A stretch of DNA of 14,754 nt. Source: Spirochaetales bacterium. GTDB taxonomy: Bacteria > Spirochaetota > Spirochaetia > Sphaerochaetales > Sphaerochaetaceae. Below, piece after piece: positions 1-7,412 of the stretch; position 1 is the first letter of the stretch, and every line of letters starts with the position of its first letter. The position numbers were made by a program, and so were the translations under genes. The notes under the pieces are model-generated. The model was not told the origin of the DNA. It saw nothing but the letters and a program-made list of their open reading frames with translations, and did no database searches. Location: assembly GCA_012519125.1 (NCBI GenBank), contig JAAYQY010000179.1, forward strand, positions 1-14,754. Direction: 5' to 3'.

Positions 1-1
1 A

Positions 2-715
2 AAGGTGCTCAATGCTCGGGTTGATGCTAGCTTTGAAGCTCGCAACAGTCTTGGACGCAACTATACCGATTTTTTGCAGTTCAACACTTCCACCAATGGA
101 TTTTTTTCCTTTGTTCCCTACAACCAAGGCTTGCTGAAGGAGGGGCAGGTGACCTTCAGGGTTGACTTCTCTGATTTGGTCCCCAGGCTTACCGCCTCGC
201 TCGCCCCTGAGTTTCTGAATCCGATTCTTTCTGCGATGGAAAGGGCGACCATCTCCTTCTCCTATGCACTGAAGATGCGTTCTTTTGACCAAGTGCTCCC
301 TTCCTCGATCCAGGAGTACAGTATTGAAGGAGTGCTTCTTCCTGGTTCTCGTGCACTCTCCTCCTTCGCTCTGGAGCTGGGTCTGGATGGAGTCGCCACC
401 GAGAAGCTGGCACTCTCTTCAGCCGACTTGGAAGAACAGGTTGGTGAGATTCGCTCCCGTTTGCCAAAGGCAACGCAAGTGATTTTGGGAACCGTTGGGG
501 TGGCAACCCAGGAGCGGGTGAGAACAGAGTGGGTTGTGGTGGTCTCCGGACAGGTAGCCCTGTACGATCTGAACCCCCTGAAGGTGGTCTATGATAGTCA
601 GGAAATCGAGGCAGTAGCCAGTGGTACTACCTTCGAGGAGGCCCGTGATGAGGCTTTCCGCCGCTTCGGCTCGATTGCAAAATATCTGGTTGGAGCTTAC
701 ATGTTCAGAAATTGA
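2..715 (+). CDS. Hypothetical protein, C-terminal part (5' end outside window)
   Basis: The reading frame is already open at base 2 (AAG before a GTG at 5), and no ribosome-binding site is visible, so this is most likely the last ~237 codons of a longer gene. I do not recognise the family. The visible part looks like two segments. The first, about residues 1-125, is rich in aromatic and small residues. The second, about residues 150-236, has alternating beta-type stretches (for example VVVVSGQVALYD) followed by a helix with EEARDEAFRRF. The order 'strands, D, then an EEA helix' recalls LPP20/LpoB-like small periplasmic folds, but this is only a resemblance. No catalytic motif is visible, and the N-terminus needed to judge a signal peptide is missing. 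It ends in TGA at 713-715, overlapping the 3' end of the opposing phosphodiesterase gene by 11 bases. Confidence 0.6.
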   Translation, partial: KVLNARVDASFEARNSLGRNYTDFLQFNTSTNGFFSFVPYNQGLLKEGQVTFRVDFSDLVPRLTASLAPEFLNPILSAMERATISFSYALKMRSFDQVLPSSIQEYSIEGVLLPGSRALSSFALELGLDGVATEKLALSSADLEEQVGEIRSRLPKATQVILGTVGVATQERVRTEWVVVVSGQVALYDLNPLKVVYDSQEIEAVASGTTFEEARDEAFRRFGSIAKYLVGAYMFRN

Positions 716-1415
716 ACAGGTGAGCCAGCTCTCCTGGCGTATTGCTGATGATTCCCATCACCCCTGCTTTGATCAAATGCTGTGCAGCCTGCACGTCATC
801 CACTGTCCAGGTACAGATCTGATAAGCAGTCTTGAGTGCTTGCCCTGCCTGAGCTTGTTCAGGTTTGAGATAGGATGGTCGGGCAACATATCTTCCCAAC
901 CCGTGCTGCAACACCCTCGGTACCGAGGCATCGCTGCTGTAAATCAGGGCAGTGGGGATCTGTGCCCCTGATAGGCGTTTGAAACGCAACAAGGAAACTG
1001 GGTTGAACGAGCTTACCACCACCTTTTTTGCAAGATGATGGGATGTGATCATTTTCAGCAGACGCTCCTCCAACCCAAGGGTGTGGATCGTTTCGCTCTT
1101 GATTTCCAGATCGTAGAGCAACGTGTCCCGGCATAGGGAGAAGACCTCATCCAGCAAGGGCAGTTCTGCATAGATTGTTTTGAGCTCGGCATAGGATAGT
1201 TCTGAGACCTCTGCATCCGTGCCAGTGACCCGTTTGAGATTGAAGTCATGGATGACCACCAGCTTCCCGTCAGCTGTTTGTTGCACATCCAGTTCCATCC
1301 CATCAAGATGGTCTTGGTGCAGACACGATGAGAACGATGCAAGGGTGTTCTCCTTACCGCCGTACCCGAGGCCGCGATGGCTATACAGATGGGGTCGGCT
1401 AAACACCTTTTTCAT
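705..1415 (-). CDS. Glycerophosphodiester phosphodiesterase (GDPD family)
   Basis: This 236-residue protein should hydrolyse glycerophosphodiesters, the deacylated phospholipid head groups, to sn-glycerol 3-phosphate and an alcohol. The GDPD signature is complete: HRG at residues 13-15, ENT at 22-24, the metal ligands E41 and D43 in ELDVQ, H56 in the IHD motif, and E104/K106 in DLEIKSE. No signal peptide is apparent, so a cytoplasmic, UgpQ-like enzyme is likely; the length is normal for that type. The ATG overlaps the stop of the upstream nfo gene as ATGA (1412-1415), so translation is probably coupled. Its product feeds the glycerol 3-phosphate pool that glycerol kinase, encoded further right, also supplies. 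Substrate preference cannot be read from the sequence. Confidence 0.92.
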   Translation of the reverse strand: MKKVFSRPHLYSHRGLGYGGKENTLASFSSCLHQDHLDGMELDVQQTADGKLVVIHDFNLKRVTGTDAEVSELSYAELKTIYAELPLLDEVFSLCRDTLLYDLEIKSETIHTLGLEERLLKMITSHHLAKKVVVSSFNPVSLLRFKRLSGAQIPTALIYSSDASVPRVLQHGLGRYVARPSYLKPEQAQAGQALKTAYQICTWTVDDVQAAQHLIKAGVMGIISNTPGELAHLFNF

Positions 1416-2257
1416 GACTGCGTTGCTCTTCTGATGCGCGCAACCTCAGCCTTCCACTTCCCGCTGTCCACCGTTTCCAGTACCAGCGGGATGTTGCACA
1501 GCCTTGGGTCGGTTGCAATGGCATCAAAGCAGGCCCAGCCGATGGTTCCCTCTCCCAGGCTTTCATGCCGGTCGAGACGGCTGCCTGCTTTCGCTTTTGC
1601 ATCATTGAGGTGCATGCCGCACAGCTTCCCAAGGCCGATCAGCTCATCAAAACGTGAGAGCACTTTCTGGAGCCCTTCAACGGTAGACAGATCGTACCCG
1701 GCGGCATGGAGGTGGCAGGTATCGAGACAGAATCCCACCCGTTCCTTGGTCCGGCACATCTCATAGAGACGGGCAAGCTCTTCAAGCGTACTGCCGAGGT
1801 TTGTCCCTTGCCCCGCAGTGTTTTCGATGACAGCAATGGTATGCTCCGTATGCTCAAGAGCCTCATCTATGCACTGGCCGACCAATCGAAGACTCTCATC
1901 AGGTTCCACAAGGCCCAAGTGTGAACCGGGGTGGAAGTTGAGAAGCCTCAACCCCAGCTGTTCGACTCGCATTAGCTCGTCTCTGAAGGCCTCAAGACTG
2001 ATGGCTCTTTTCTCTGGGTCTGGGTGTCCAAGGTTGATGAGATAGGAGTCATGTACGAGAATTTGGTTGGGTTTGAAGCCTGCTTCTTCTGCTTTCACGC
2101 GAAAAAGGTTCGCCTGCTCGGGCTCAATGGGCTTGGCCTTCCACTGCCGCTGGTTCTTGGTGAACATGCCCAAGGCATTGCACTCAAGCTCCTTGGCACG
2201 ATCGAATACCAAGTCCAATCCTCCTGCGATGCTGAGATGGGGTCCTACGGTATGCAT
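1412..2257 (-). CDS. nfo: Endonuclease IV (AP endonuclease)
   Basis: This enzyme cleaves DNA 5' to abasic sites and removes 3' blocking groups in base excision repair. The 281-residue protein shows all nine zinc ligands of the family: H69, H109, E145, D179, H182, H216, D229, H231 and E261. Counted from the ATG at 2257 these numbers match those I recall for E. coli Nfo exactly, which fixes the start; the frame also offers a GTG two codons upstream at 2263. Signatures HPGSHLG, ENTAGQGTNLG and LDTCHLHAAG are intact. No Shine-Dalgarno sequence precedes the ATG, and the proposed -10 box lies only 6 bases upstream, so the message may be leaderless. The gene is first in a two-gene unit with the phosphodiesterase and is divergent from the M16C peptidase gene. 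Confidence 0.96.
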   Translation of the reverse strand: MHTVGPHLSIAGGLDLVFDRAKELECNALGMFTKNQRQWKAKPIEPEQANLFRVKAEEAGFKPNQILVHDSYLINLGHPDPEKRAISLEAFRDELMRVEQLGLRLLNFHPGSHLGLVEPDESLRLVGQCIDEALEHTEHTIAVIENTAGQGTNLGSTLEELARLYEMCRTKERVGFCLDTCHLHAAGYDLSTVEGLQKVLSRFDELIGLGKLCGMHLNDAKAKAGSRLDRHESLGEGTIGWACFDAIATDPRLCNIPLVLETVDSGKWKAEVARIRRATQS

Positions 2258-2263
2258 AGGCAC

Positions 2264-2292
2264 ACGCTAGCTCTGATGACGAGGGTTGTCAA
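2264..2292 (-). promoter_or_regulatory. Putative promoter of nfo-GDPD
   Basis: On the minus strand a perfect TTGACA (2287-2292) is followed, after 17 bases, by TAGCGT (2264-2269), a 3-of-6 match to a sigma-70 -10 box. Transcription would start at about 2257, the A of the nfo ATG. The -35 box overlaps the -35 of the divergent promoter, the two sharing the core of TTGTCAA. The weak -10 keeps confidence moderate. Confidence 0.45.
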
Positions 2293-2314
2293 TCATCACC
2301 GCTCGTGCTAGTGT
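2286..2314 (+). promoter_or_regulatory. Putative promoter of the M16C peptidase gene
   Basis: TTGTCA (2286-2291, 5 of 6 to the -35 consensus) is followed by a 17-base spacer and TAGTGT (2309-2314). The TGC at 2306-2308 directly before it gives an extended -10 pattern. Transcription would begin near 2321, just ahead of a GAGGAG ribosome-binding site (2323-2328) 9 bases before the ATG at 2338. This arrangement also argues against the in-frame GTG at 2305, which would lie inside the promoter. Confidence 0.45.
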
Positions 2315-2337
2315 CCTGTCATGAGGAGTGCCGAGGC

Positions 2338-5289
2338 ATGAGTGAACGCATTTGGACTGTTGGTGATGAGGTTTCCGGATTCCAGTTGATGGAGATTTCC
2401 CATCTGGAGGAGTACAAGGGAACCGGGTATCTCTTCAAACATATTGAAACCAACTTCGAAGTCTTCCAACTGGTGAATGATGACACTGAGCTGTTCTTCA
2501 GCTACATCTTCCGCACACTCCCCAGCAACGACTGCGGCATCGCCCACATTCTCGAACACTGTGTGCTGGCTGGGTCTGAGCGCTATCCGGTGCGCGACCC
2601 CTTCATGTCCTTGCTCAAGGGGAGCACCAACACGTTCATGAACGCGATGACCTACCCGGACAAGACGCTTTATCCGGCTGCAAGTCCCTTGAAAAAGGAT
2701 TTTGACAACCTCTTCCATGTGTACACCGATGCGGTCTTTGCTCCCTTGCTTCGGGAGGAGACCTTCTGGCAGGAAGGGGTGCGACTCGTCTGTGATGGGG
2801 AGACCTGTCACTTTGAGGGTGTTGTCTACAACGAGATGCTCGGCGATGGTGCCGACCACGATTCGGTTGTCGGCAAGGGTTCAGTCCGTTCCCTTTTTCC
2901 CGATACTCCCCTTGCCTTTGAGTCGGGTGGAAACCCAGAGCAGATCATCAAGCTGGACTACCAGCAATTTCTGGCCTTCTACAGCCAGTTCTATCATCCG
3001 TCCAACGGCAAGCTTTTTCTCTATGGCGCACTTGATGTCGCCGAGAAGCTGGCATTCCTGGATGCAGAGTATCTCAAGACCAGAGGATCGCTGAACATCA
3101 ACAGCATCTGCCCGCCCGCCAAGAAGTGGGACAGGGAGCGGAAGGTGACCCTCACCAGCCCGATGGAGGAGGGGGAATCGAAAGACAACTCCTCTATCGT
3201 ACTCTCATGGGCAACGAATGAGGTGACTGATACCTTGGAAGTGGTTACTCTCTCCACCTTGGTGGATATCCTTCTGGGAAATCCTGCAGCCCCCCTATAC
3301 AAGGCTCTCTTGGAGAGTGAGCTGGGTCTGGACATCTCACCCGAAAGCGGAATGAGTGCTGATTTCAGGCAAATGCCGTTTTTGGTGGGGTTCAAGGGCA
3401 TTGCCAGTGACAAGGAGGAGGCTGCCAAAGAGTGCATTCTCTCTTCTCTTGCCCAGATTGTGAAAGAAGGGCTCGACCCCAAGCTCATCGCCACATCCAT
3501 CAAGCGCTCGCGTTTCAAGCAACTGGAGATTCCGGGGGGCATCCCCAATGGCTTCAGATCTCTCAATCGCGCCCTGCGCGGGTGGAACTACGACCTTTCC
3601 CCAACGTGCACCATTGAGTCGGCAAAGCCGCTTGCAGAGCTTGAACTCCAGCTCGAGGCGAATGGACGCTACTTTGAACAGTGGATCGAGAAAAACCTTT
3701 TGGAAAACCAGCACCGATGTCTGGTAACCGTCAGACCCGATGCTGATCATCAGAAGCGACAGAATGAGGCCATTGCCAAGCATGCCCAAGGCATTGCAGA
3801 GGAGCTGGGCAAGAAGGGACTGAAGCAACTGATGCAGCAGAACCAACGCTTCATGCTCTTCGAGCAGGATTCCGATACCCCTGAAGCCTTGGCGAAGGTT
3901 CCGTATCTGCACCTCAGTGATCTTCCGGTCACCGTCCGTACCAATGAGCACGAGCTGGTGCTCTCTGGCGGCCAGGACCTCTATATCCGTCCCCTGTTCT
4001 GCAATACGATTGTCTATGCTGACTTTGCAGTGCGTTGTGAGGACCTGAGTGAACGGGAGCTGCTGTTGTTGCCGCTGTTCACCCGCATGGTACAGATGAC
4101 CGGCCTCGGAGAGCTTTCTTACAGTGAAGTCTCGCAAAAGCTGAAGCACCTCACTGGGGATTTCAACCTGTTTGTTGAGATGGGTTCGTCCAATCGCGGT
4201 GAGGATACCATGGTCATGCTGTGCAGGACCAAGACCTTGTATGAGGATTTTGAGCAGGCGATGCTCTTCATCAGTGAGTTGCTGGGCAAGGCAAACGTGA
4301 CCGACCTGAAGCAACTGAAGCTGGTGCTGAACAACTATCGCACCGACTTTGCCGATAGTGTCACCTATAGTGCACACAGCTTTGCTTCCCTCAGTGCGGC
4401 CAGTGTCTTCAGTCCCATCCAATGGGAAGGGGAACAGCTCTCAGGACTCCAGCAGTGGTTCTTCTTGGAATCGATCAAGGACGATGCCCTTGCACTCCTT
4501 GCCCAAGAGTTGGCGTTGCTGCAGAAAAAGCTTCATAACCGAAGGCGCCTAATCAGCCACCTCAGCTGTGATGAGGAGCAGGTCACTTCGCTTTCAAATG
4601 TGTGGGAACGCTTCACCCTCTCCTTTGCTGAGGGGGAGGAGATTGTAAGAAAACAGCGCTTCTATGAGCAGGTGAGCAAAGGTCTGGTACATGAAGTGCA
4701 GCTCTACCGGCTTCCCTCGACTGTCAGCTATGCAGCTTGGGCTATGCGTACCAGCGCCAAGGGTACCCCCCTGCAGGCCGCCCAGGTGGTGCTCGGCCAA
4801 CTGCTCAGTACCAATGATCTCTGGGAGGTTATCCGTGGTCAGGGTGGGGCCTATGGGGTCTCCGCAAACGCAGATGTCATGGAGGAGATGTTTGTCTTCT
4901 CCTCCTACCGTGATCCGCGTATTGCAGGCACCTATAGTGATTTCAAACGTATTCTCACCAAATATGCCTCTGCTCCGATCGAACAGAAGCAGATTGAGAA
5001 TGCCCTGATTACTACCATTGGTTCAGAACTGAAGCCACTCTCTCCTGCACAGGACTCTATGTTGGCTTTCCGCCGGTTGCTCTATCACATTACCGATGAG
5101 TTCAGGGCGCTGAGGCGTGAACAACTTTTCAAGGTGGATGGAAAAGCAATCAATGAAGGAGCGCAAGCTTTGCTTGATAACGCGATTCGCGAGGACTCGT
5201 ATGTGGTGCTCTCCGGCTCCCAGCTCTTGGAAGTGGAGAAAGAGAAGCATCCTATGCTTGATCGTCCTTCTGTCCGTTTGCCGTTGTAG
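2338..5289 (+). CDS. M16C zinc metallopeptidase, presequence-protease (PreP/PITRM1) type
   Basis: This is a 983-residue peptidase of the inverzincin M16C group, which degrades unstructured peptides inside a closed two-half chamber. The inverted zinc motif HILEH is at residues 70-74, with E73 as the catalytic base. The distal ligand is probably E166 in VVYNEM; the ~92-residue spacing fits M16C rather than insulin-degrading enzymes. The C-terminal half carries the substrate-binding pair R833 and Y839 in the RGQGGAYG segment, with the same R-x5-Y spacing I recall for plant PreP, and a nearby YRDPR. Length matches the family. No signal peptide is seen, so it is probably a cytoplasmic peptide scavenger. 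The start chosen has GAGGAG 9 bases upstream. The gene is monocistronic and its 3' end overlaps the opposing hydrogenase-like gene by 38 bases. Confidence 0.93.
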   Translation: MSERIWTVGDEVSGFQLMEISHLEEYKGTGYLFKHIETNFEVFQLVNDDTELFFSYIFRTLPSNDCGIAHILEHCVLAGSERYPVRDPFMSLLKGSTNTFMNAMTYPDKTLYPAASPLKKDFDNLFHVYTDAVFAPLLREETFWQEGVRLVCDGETCHFEGVVYNEMLGDGADHDSVVGKGSVRSLFPDTPLAFESGGNPEQIIKLDYQQFLAFYSQFYHPSNGKLFLYGALDVAEKLAFLDAEYLKTRGSLNINSICPPAKKWDRERKVTLTSPMEEGESKDNSSIVLSWATNEVTDTLEVVTLSTLVDILLGNPAAPLYKALLESELGLDISPESGMSADFRQMPFLVGFKGIASDKEEAAKECILSSLAQIVKEGLDPKLIATSIKRSRFKQLEIPGGIPNGFRSLNRALRGWNYDLSPTCTIESAKPLAELELQLEANGRYFEQWIEKNLLENQHRCLVTVRPDADHQKRQNEAIAKHAQGIAEELGKKGLKQLMQQNQRFMLFEQDSDTPEALAKVPYLHLSDLPVTVRTNEHELVLSGGQDLYIRPLFCNTIVYADFAVRCEDLSERELLLLPLFTRMVQMTGLGELSYSEVSQKLKHLTGDFNLFVEMGSSNRGEDTMVMLCRTKTLYEDFEQAMLFISELLGKANVTDLKQLKLVLNNYRTDFADSVTYSAHSFASLSAASVFSPIQWEGEQLSGLQQWFFLESIKDDALALLAQELALLQKKLHNRRRLISHLSCDEEQVTSLSNVWERFTLSFAEGEEIVRKQRFYEQVSKGLVHEVQLYRLPSTVSYAAWAMRTSAKGTPLQAAQVVLGQLLSTNDLWEVIRGQGGAYGVSANADVMEEMFVFSSYRDPRIAGTYSDFKRILTKYASAPIEQKQIENALITTIGSELKPLSPAQDSMLAFRRLLYHITDEFRALRREQLFKVDGKAINEGAQALLDNAIREDSYVVLSGSQLLEVEKEKHPMLDRPSVRLPL

Positions 5290-6589
5290 GCCTTTCGCCC
5301 CAAATTCGGGCCAACGAGTTCAGTTCCTTCGGATCCTTGAGCTTGAGCACAACGCACTGGCGCAGGCTTGCTTGGCTCTTGGCCACATCCTGGGCAAGGG
5401 CAAGGCAGGATGGGCATCCGCACAACCCGCAATCGATCCCAGGGAGGGCGGCGAGAATCCTGTCGACCTTCTCCAGTTTCTGCAAGGCTTTCGAGCGGTC
5501 CTTGTCCAATCCCATCACCTGTTTCGGTTGGGGGGCTTCCAAGCAAAGGTTGTTCTCAAAGGATGGCCTTTGGACGAGAATGCGCTCGACCAGATCCTGA
5601 GAGAGTTCCTTGGGAAGCGCTGTTGACCAGTGCCTCAACTGTTCGGTAGCCAGAAAACGGTTGCGGACGGTGAGAATCCCACCCACACACCCTTCGGCAC
5701 AGGCATCAAGCTCAAGGAACCGCAAACTTGTCTCCTGTTCGTCCTCAAGGATGTCGAGAAACTCAATGACATTGTGCATCTCATCAACAGCCAAGGCTCG
5801 ACCGCTCTGGTTCGAGCTCTGGCCTTTCACCAGGCTCCAGCGCAAGGCTTTGCGGGTGCAGTGGGGAAAGGTGAAACCGGCGTTTTGGTTTGCATACTTC
5901 TCCTTATCCCGTGCCAGCAAGGTGCTCACCTGATTGTAAGCGGTGTCGAAGTTGATGATTCCGTCGAAGAGACGATGCTCTTCCGATCCCTCAGTCTTGA
6001 ATTGTGCGATCTTTGCGGCACAGGGGGTAAGATAGAAGATGCCCAGGCTCTCTCCAAGGGCTTTCAATTCGCTCTTCGCAAAGATGGCGGTGACTTGGGC
6101 AGGGGATCGGAGTCTGGTCAGATTTCCTACCAAGAGAGGATAGCGTATCTGAATGAGGCGCTGGACTGCAGGGCAGAAGTTGCTGATGAGCGGGAGGGCC
6201 TGCGCGTTCTCCTTTGCCTCCAGGATATCGAGGATATCCACGCCGGTCTCTGCGAGGTAGATGTGGGTGAAGCCGATGTCATAGAGAGCAGAGAGCACCT
6301 GGGTAACGGTGAAAGTATCGGGAAACTGAGCGAAGAAGGGGGCTGGGATGATACCCACCCGATAGGTGAACCTTTGCAGCTGCGAAAGGGGATCTTGCTC
6401 GATTTTGATGGCATCGTTTGGACAGACGGCCATGCATTGGCCGCAGTCGATGCACAGCTCTGCCGAAATCCAGGCCTTTCCCTTGGCGATACGGATGGCA
6501 CCGGTGGGACAACGTTTCATGCAGTGGGTACATCCCTTGCACGCATCGTTTAGTACCTGTAGGGAGTGGTGGAAACCCGCTTCGCTCAT
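5252..6589 (-). CDS. [FeFe]-hydrogenase-like iron-sulfur sensor protein (H-cluster domain, ferredoxin and C-terminal 4Fe-4S domains)
   Basis: This 445-residue iron-sulfur protein probably senses hydrogen or redox state rather than turning over H2. Domains in order: a 2[4Fe-4S] ferredoxin (C17/C20/C23/C27 and C46/C49/C52/C56); a hydrogenase large-subunit C-terminal domain (about 75-315); a helical link; and a CxxCGxPxC-type [4Fe-4S] domain (C387, C390, C395, C412, plus extra C392). The four H-cluster cysteines are kept: C139 in SNFCP, C190 in TPCAAK, C297 and C301 in DACAEGC. The proton-relay cysteine of the catalytic TSCCP motif is replaced by F138. The Glu of MPCxxKxxE is Q196, and the Met before C297 is D295. 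These are features of non-catalytic group C/D-type proteins. It is last in the trio, overlapping the ATPase gene by ATGA. The precise sensory role is inferred. Confidence 0.85.
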   Translation of the reverse strand: MSEAGFHHSLQVLNDACKGCTHCMKRCPTGAIRIAKGKAWISAELCIDCGQCMAVCPNDAIKIEQDPLSQLQRFTYRVGIIPAPFFAQFPDTFTVTQVLSALYDIGFTHIYLAETGVDILDILEAKENAQALPLISNFCPAVQRLIQIRYPLLVGNLTRLRSPAQVTAIFAKSELKALGESLGIFYLTPCAAKIAQFKTEGSEEHRLFDGIINFDTAYNQVSTLLARDKEKYANQNAGFTFPHCTRKALRWSLVKGQSSNQSGRALAVDEMHNVIEFLDILEDEQETSLRFLELDACAEGCVGGILTVRNRFLATEQLRHWSTALPKELSQDLVERILVQRPSFENNLCLEAPQPKQVMGLDKDRSKALQKLEKVDRILAALPGIDCGLCGCPSCLALAQDVAKSQASLRQCVVLKLKDPKELNSLARIWGERPTTANGQKDDQA

Positions 6590-7008
6590 TCGCCCTCCTT
6601 CAGGCAGAAGCGCATGGTGATGTGGGTATGCTCCCCCGCCTTGGTCTGGATGGTGAGATGGTCACAGTTCTTCTTGATATTCGGCAATCCCATTCCTGCA
6701 CCGTAGCCGAGCTCTCTGACCTGCTCGCTCGCTGTTGACCAACCTTCGGTCATGGCCAGATCGAGATTGGGTATCCCCGGGCCGGTGTCGATTACCTGGA
6801 TGGTGATCTCTTCTTCCTCAAGATCGCAGACAATTCTTCCCCCGAATGAGTGAGCAATCACATTGACCTCCGCCTCAAAGACGGCGACCATGATGCGTTT
6901 GATCGTAAACGGGTTGATGTTCAGCTGTTTGAGCAATCGTTTCAGATTGCTTGAGGCAACACCTGCCACTGAGAAGTCTTGTGCTGGGACGAGGTACTCT
7001 TGTCGCAT
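6586..7008 (-). CDS. GHKL-type ATPase / anti-sigma-factor-like serine kinase (RsbW/SpoIIAB-like)
   Basis: This 140-residue single-domain protein has the Bergerat ATP-binding fold. The N-box is EAEVN (residues 45-49), the G1 box DTGPGI (74-79), and the glycine-rich lid GYGAGMGLPNIKK (101-113). There is no phospho-acceptor histidine domain, so it is of the anti-sigma/RsbW-RsbT kind and not a complete sensor kinase. Such ATPases bind or phosphorylate a partner protein; no STAS partner or sigma factor is encoded in the window. It lies 1 base downstream of the DRTGG gene and overlaps the H-cluster protein gene by 4 bases (ATGA). I recall a similar ATPase beside hydrogenase-like genes in Thermotoga and clostridial hydrogenase operons. 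A role in passing on the iron-sulfur protein's signal is inferred. Confidence 0.85.
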   Translation of the reverse strand: MRQEYLVPAQDFSVAGVASSNLKRLLKQLNINPFTIKRIMVAVFEAEVNVIAHSFGGRIVCDLEEEEITIQVIDTGPGIPNLDLAMTEGWSTASEQVRELGYGAGMGLPNIKKNCDHLTIQTKAGEHTHITMRFCLKEGE

Positions 7009-7009
7009 C

Positions 7010-7354
7010 TCAATATACCGGCTTCAGCCCTTGTGCGAAGAGGAGCCCACTGGTTTTGAAGAGGGAGTAAGAGGTGTAGGCAAGAGCAATGTTCAGCTCG
7101 TTTGCCATGTCGATCATAGTCTGGCTGGGTTTCTTGTTGCGCACCAAAAGGATGTTGGAGATGTCACTCATCTCTGCGGTCCTGATGGCCTGGTTGTTTG
7201 ACAAGCCGGTGATCAGGAGGATGTCGTCCTCCAAGATGGTGAGCACGTCACTCATCAGATCACTGGCAAAGCCCCGTTTTACTTCGTCTTCCAGATGGGA
7301 CTCTCCACATACGAGGACCCCATCTACACATGCAAGGATATCTTTCAGTTTCAT
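7010..7354 (-). CDS. DRTGG-domain protein
   Basis: This 114-residue protein is essentially a single DRTGG domain. Supporting patterns are a G17-E18 turn after the first strand, the ASDLMSDVL segment (30-38), LLITGLSNNQAIRTAEMSD (46-64), and ILLVRNKKPS followed by a helix and a LAYTSYSLFKTSGLL ending. DRTGG domains occur alone beside hydrogenase-type genes and as the middle domain of some phosphotransacetylases and CBS proteins. Their ligand is not firmly known, though a nucleotide-sensing role is often suggested. It is first gene of the minus-strand trio. No Shine-Dalgarno sequence precedes the ATG, and an extended -10 box lies 7 bases upstream, so a leaderless message is plausible. Confidence 0.82.
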   Translation of the reverse strand: MKLKDILACVDGVLVCGESHLEDEVKRGFASDLMSDVLTILEDDILLITGLSNNQAIRTAEMSDISNILLVRNKKPSQTMIDMANELNIALAYTSYSLFKTSGLLFAQGLKPVY

Positions 7355-7361
7355 AAGGGAG

Positions 7362-7370
7362 AGTATACCA
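7362..7370 (-). promoter_or_regulatory. Putative extended -10 promoter of the DRTGG-ATPase-sensor trio
   Basis: On the minus strand the sequence reads TGGTATACT, an extended -10 element (TGn plus a 5-of-6 TATAAT match). No good -35 hexamer is found at 16-18 bases, which is common for extended -10 promoters. The predicted start of transcription, about 7355, is one base before the ATG at 7354. Confidence 0.5.
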
Positions 7371-7412
7371 TGCCTGAGGGCTGTGGCGGTAGGGTAAATC
7401 CAGCTTCCCTTT

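Noticed and set aside
2258..2263. GTG at 2263 as the nfo start
   Set aside because: It would sit against the -10 box, and the ATG at 2257 gives metal-ligand numbering identical to that of E. coli endonuclease IV.
2274..2298. Inverted repeat TGATGA ... TCATCA around the shared -35
   Set aside because: The arms are only 6 bp with a 13-base spacer, and such a match is likely by chance; not strong enough for an operator call.
2308..2859. A 183-codon minus-strand open frame running through the nfo/M16C promoter region
   Set aside because: It is a shadow of the M16C zinc-site coding region and no plausible protein family was recognised.
3337..4422. A 361-codon open frame on the minus strand inside the M16C peptidase gene
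   Set aside because: It lies wholly antisense to a well-supported gene, has a low-complexity L/Q/H-rich composition typical of a codon-bias shadow, and matches no family I know.
5630..6553. A 307-codon open frame on the plus strand opposite the H-cluster protein gene
   Set aside because: It is fully antisense to a gene with many conserved cysteines, has no ribosome-binding site of note and no recognisable motif.
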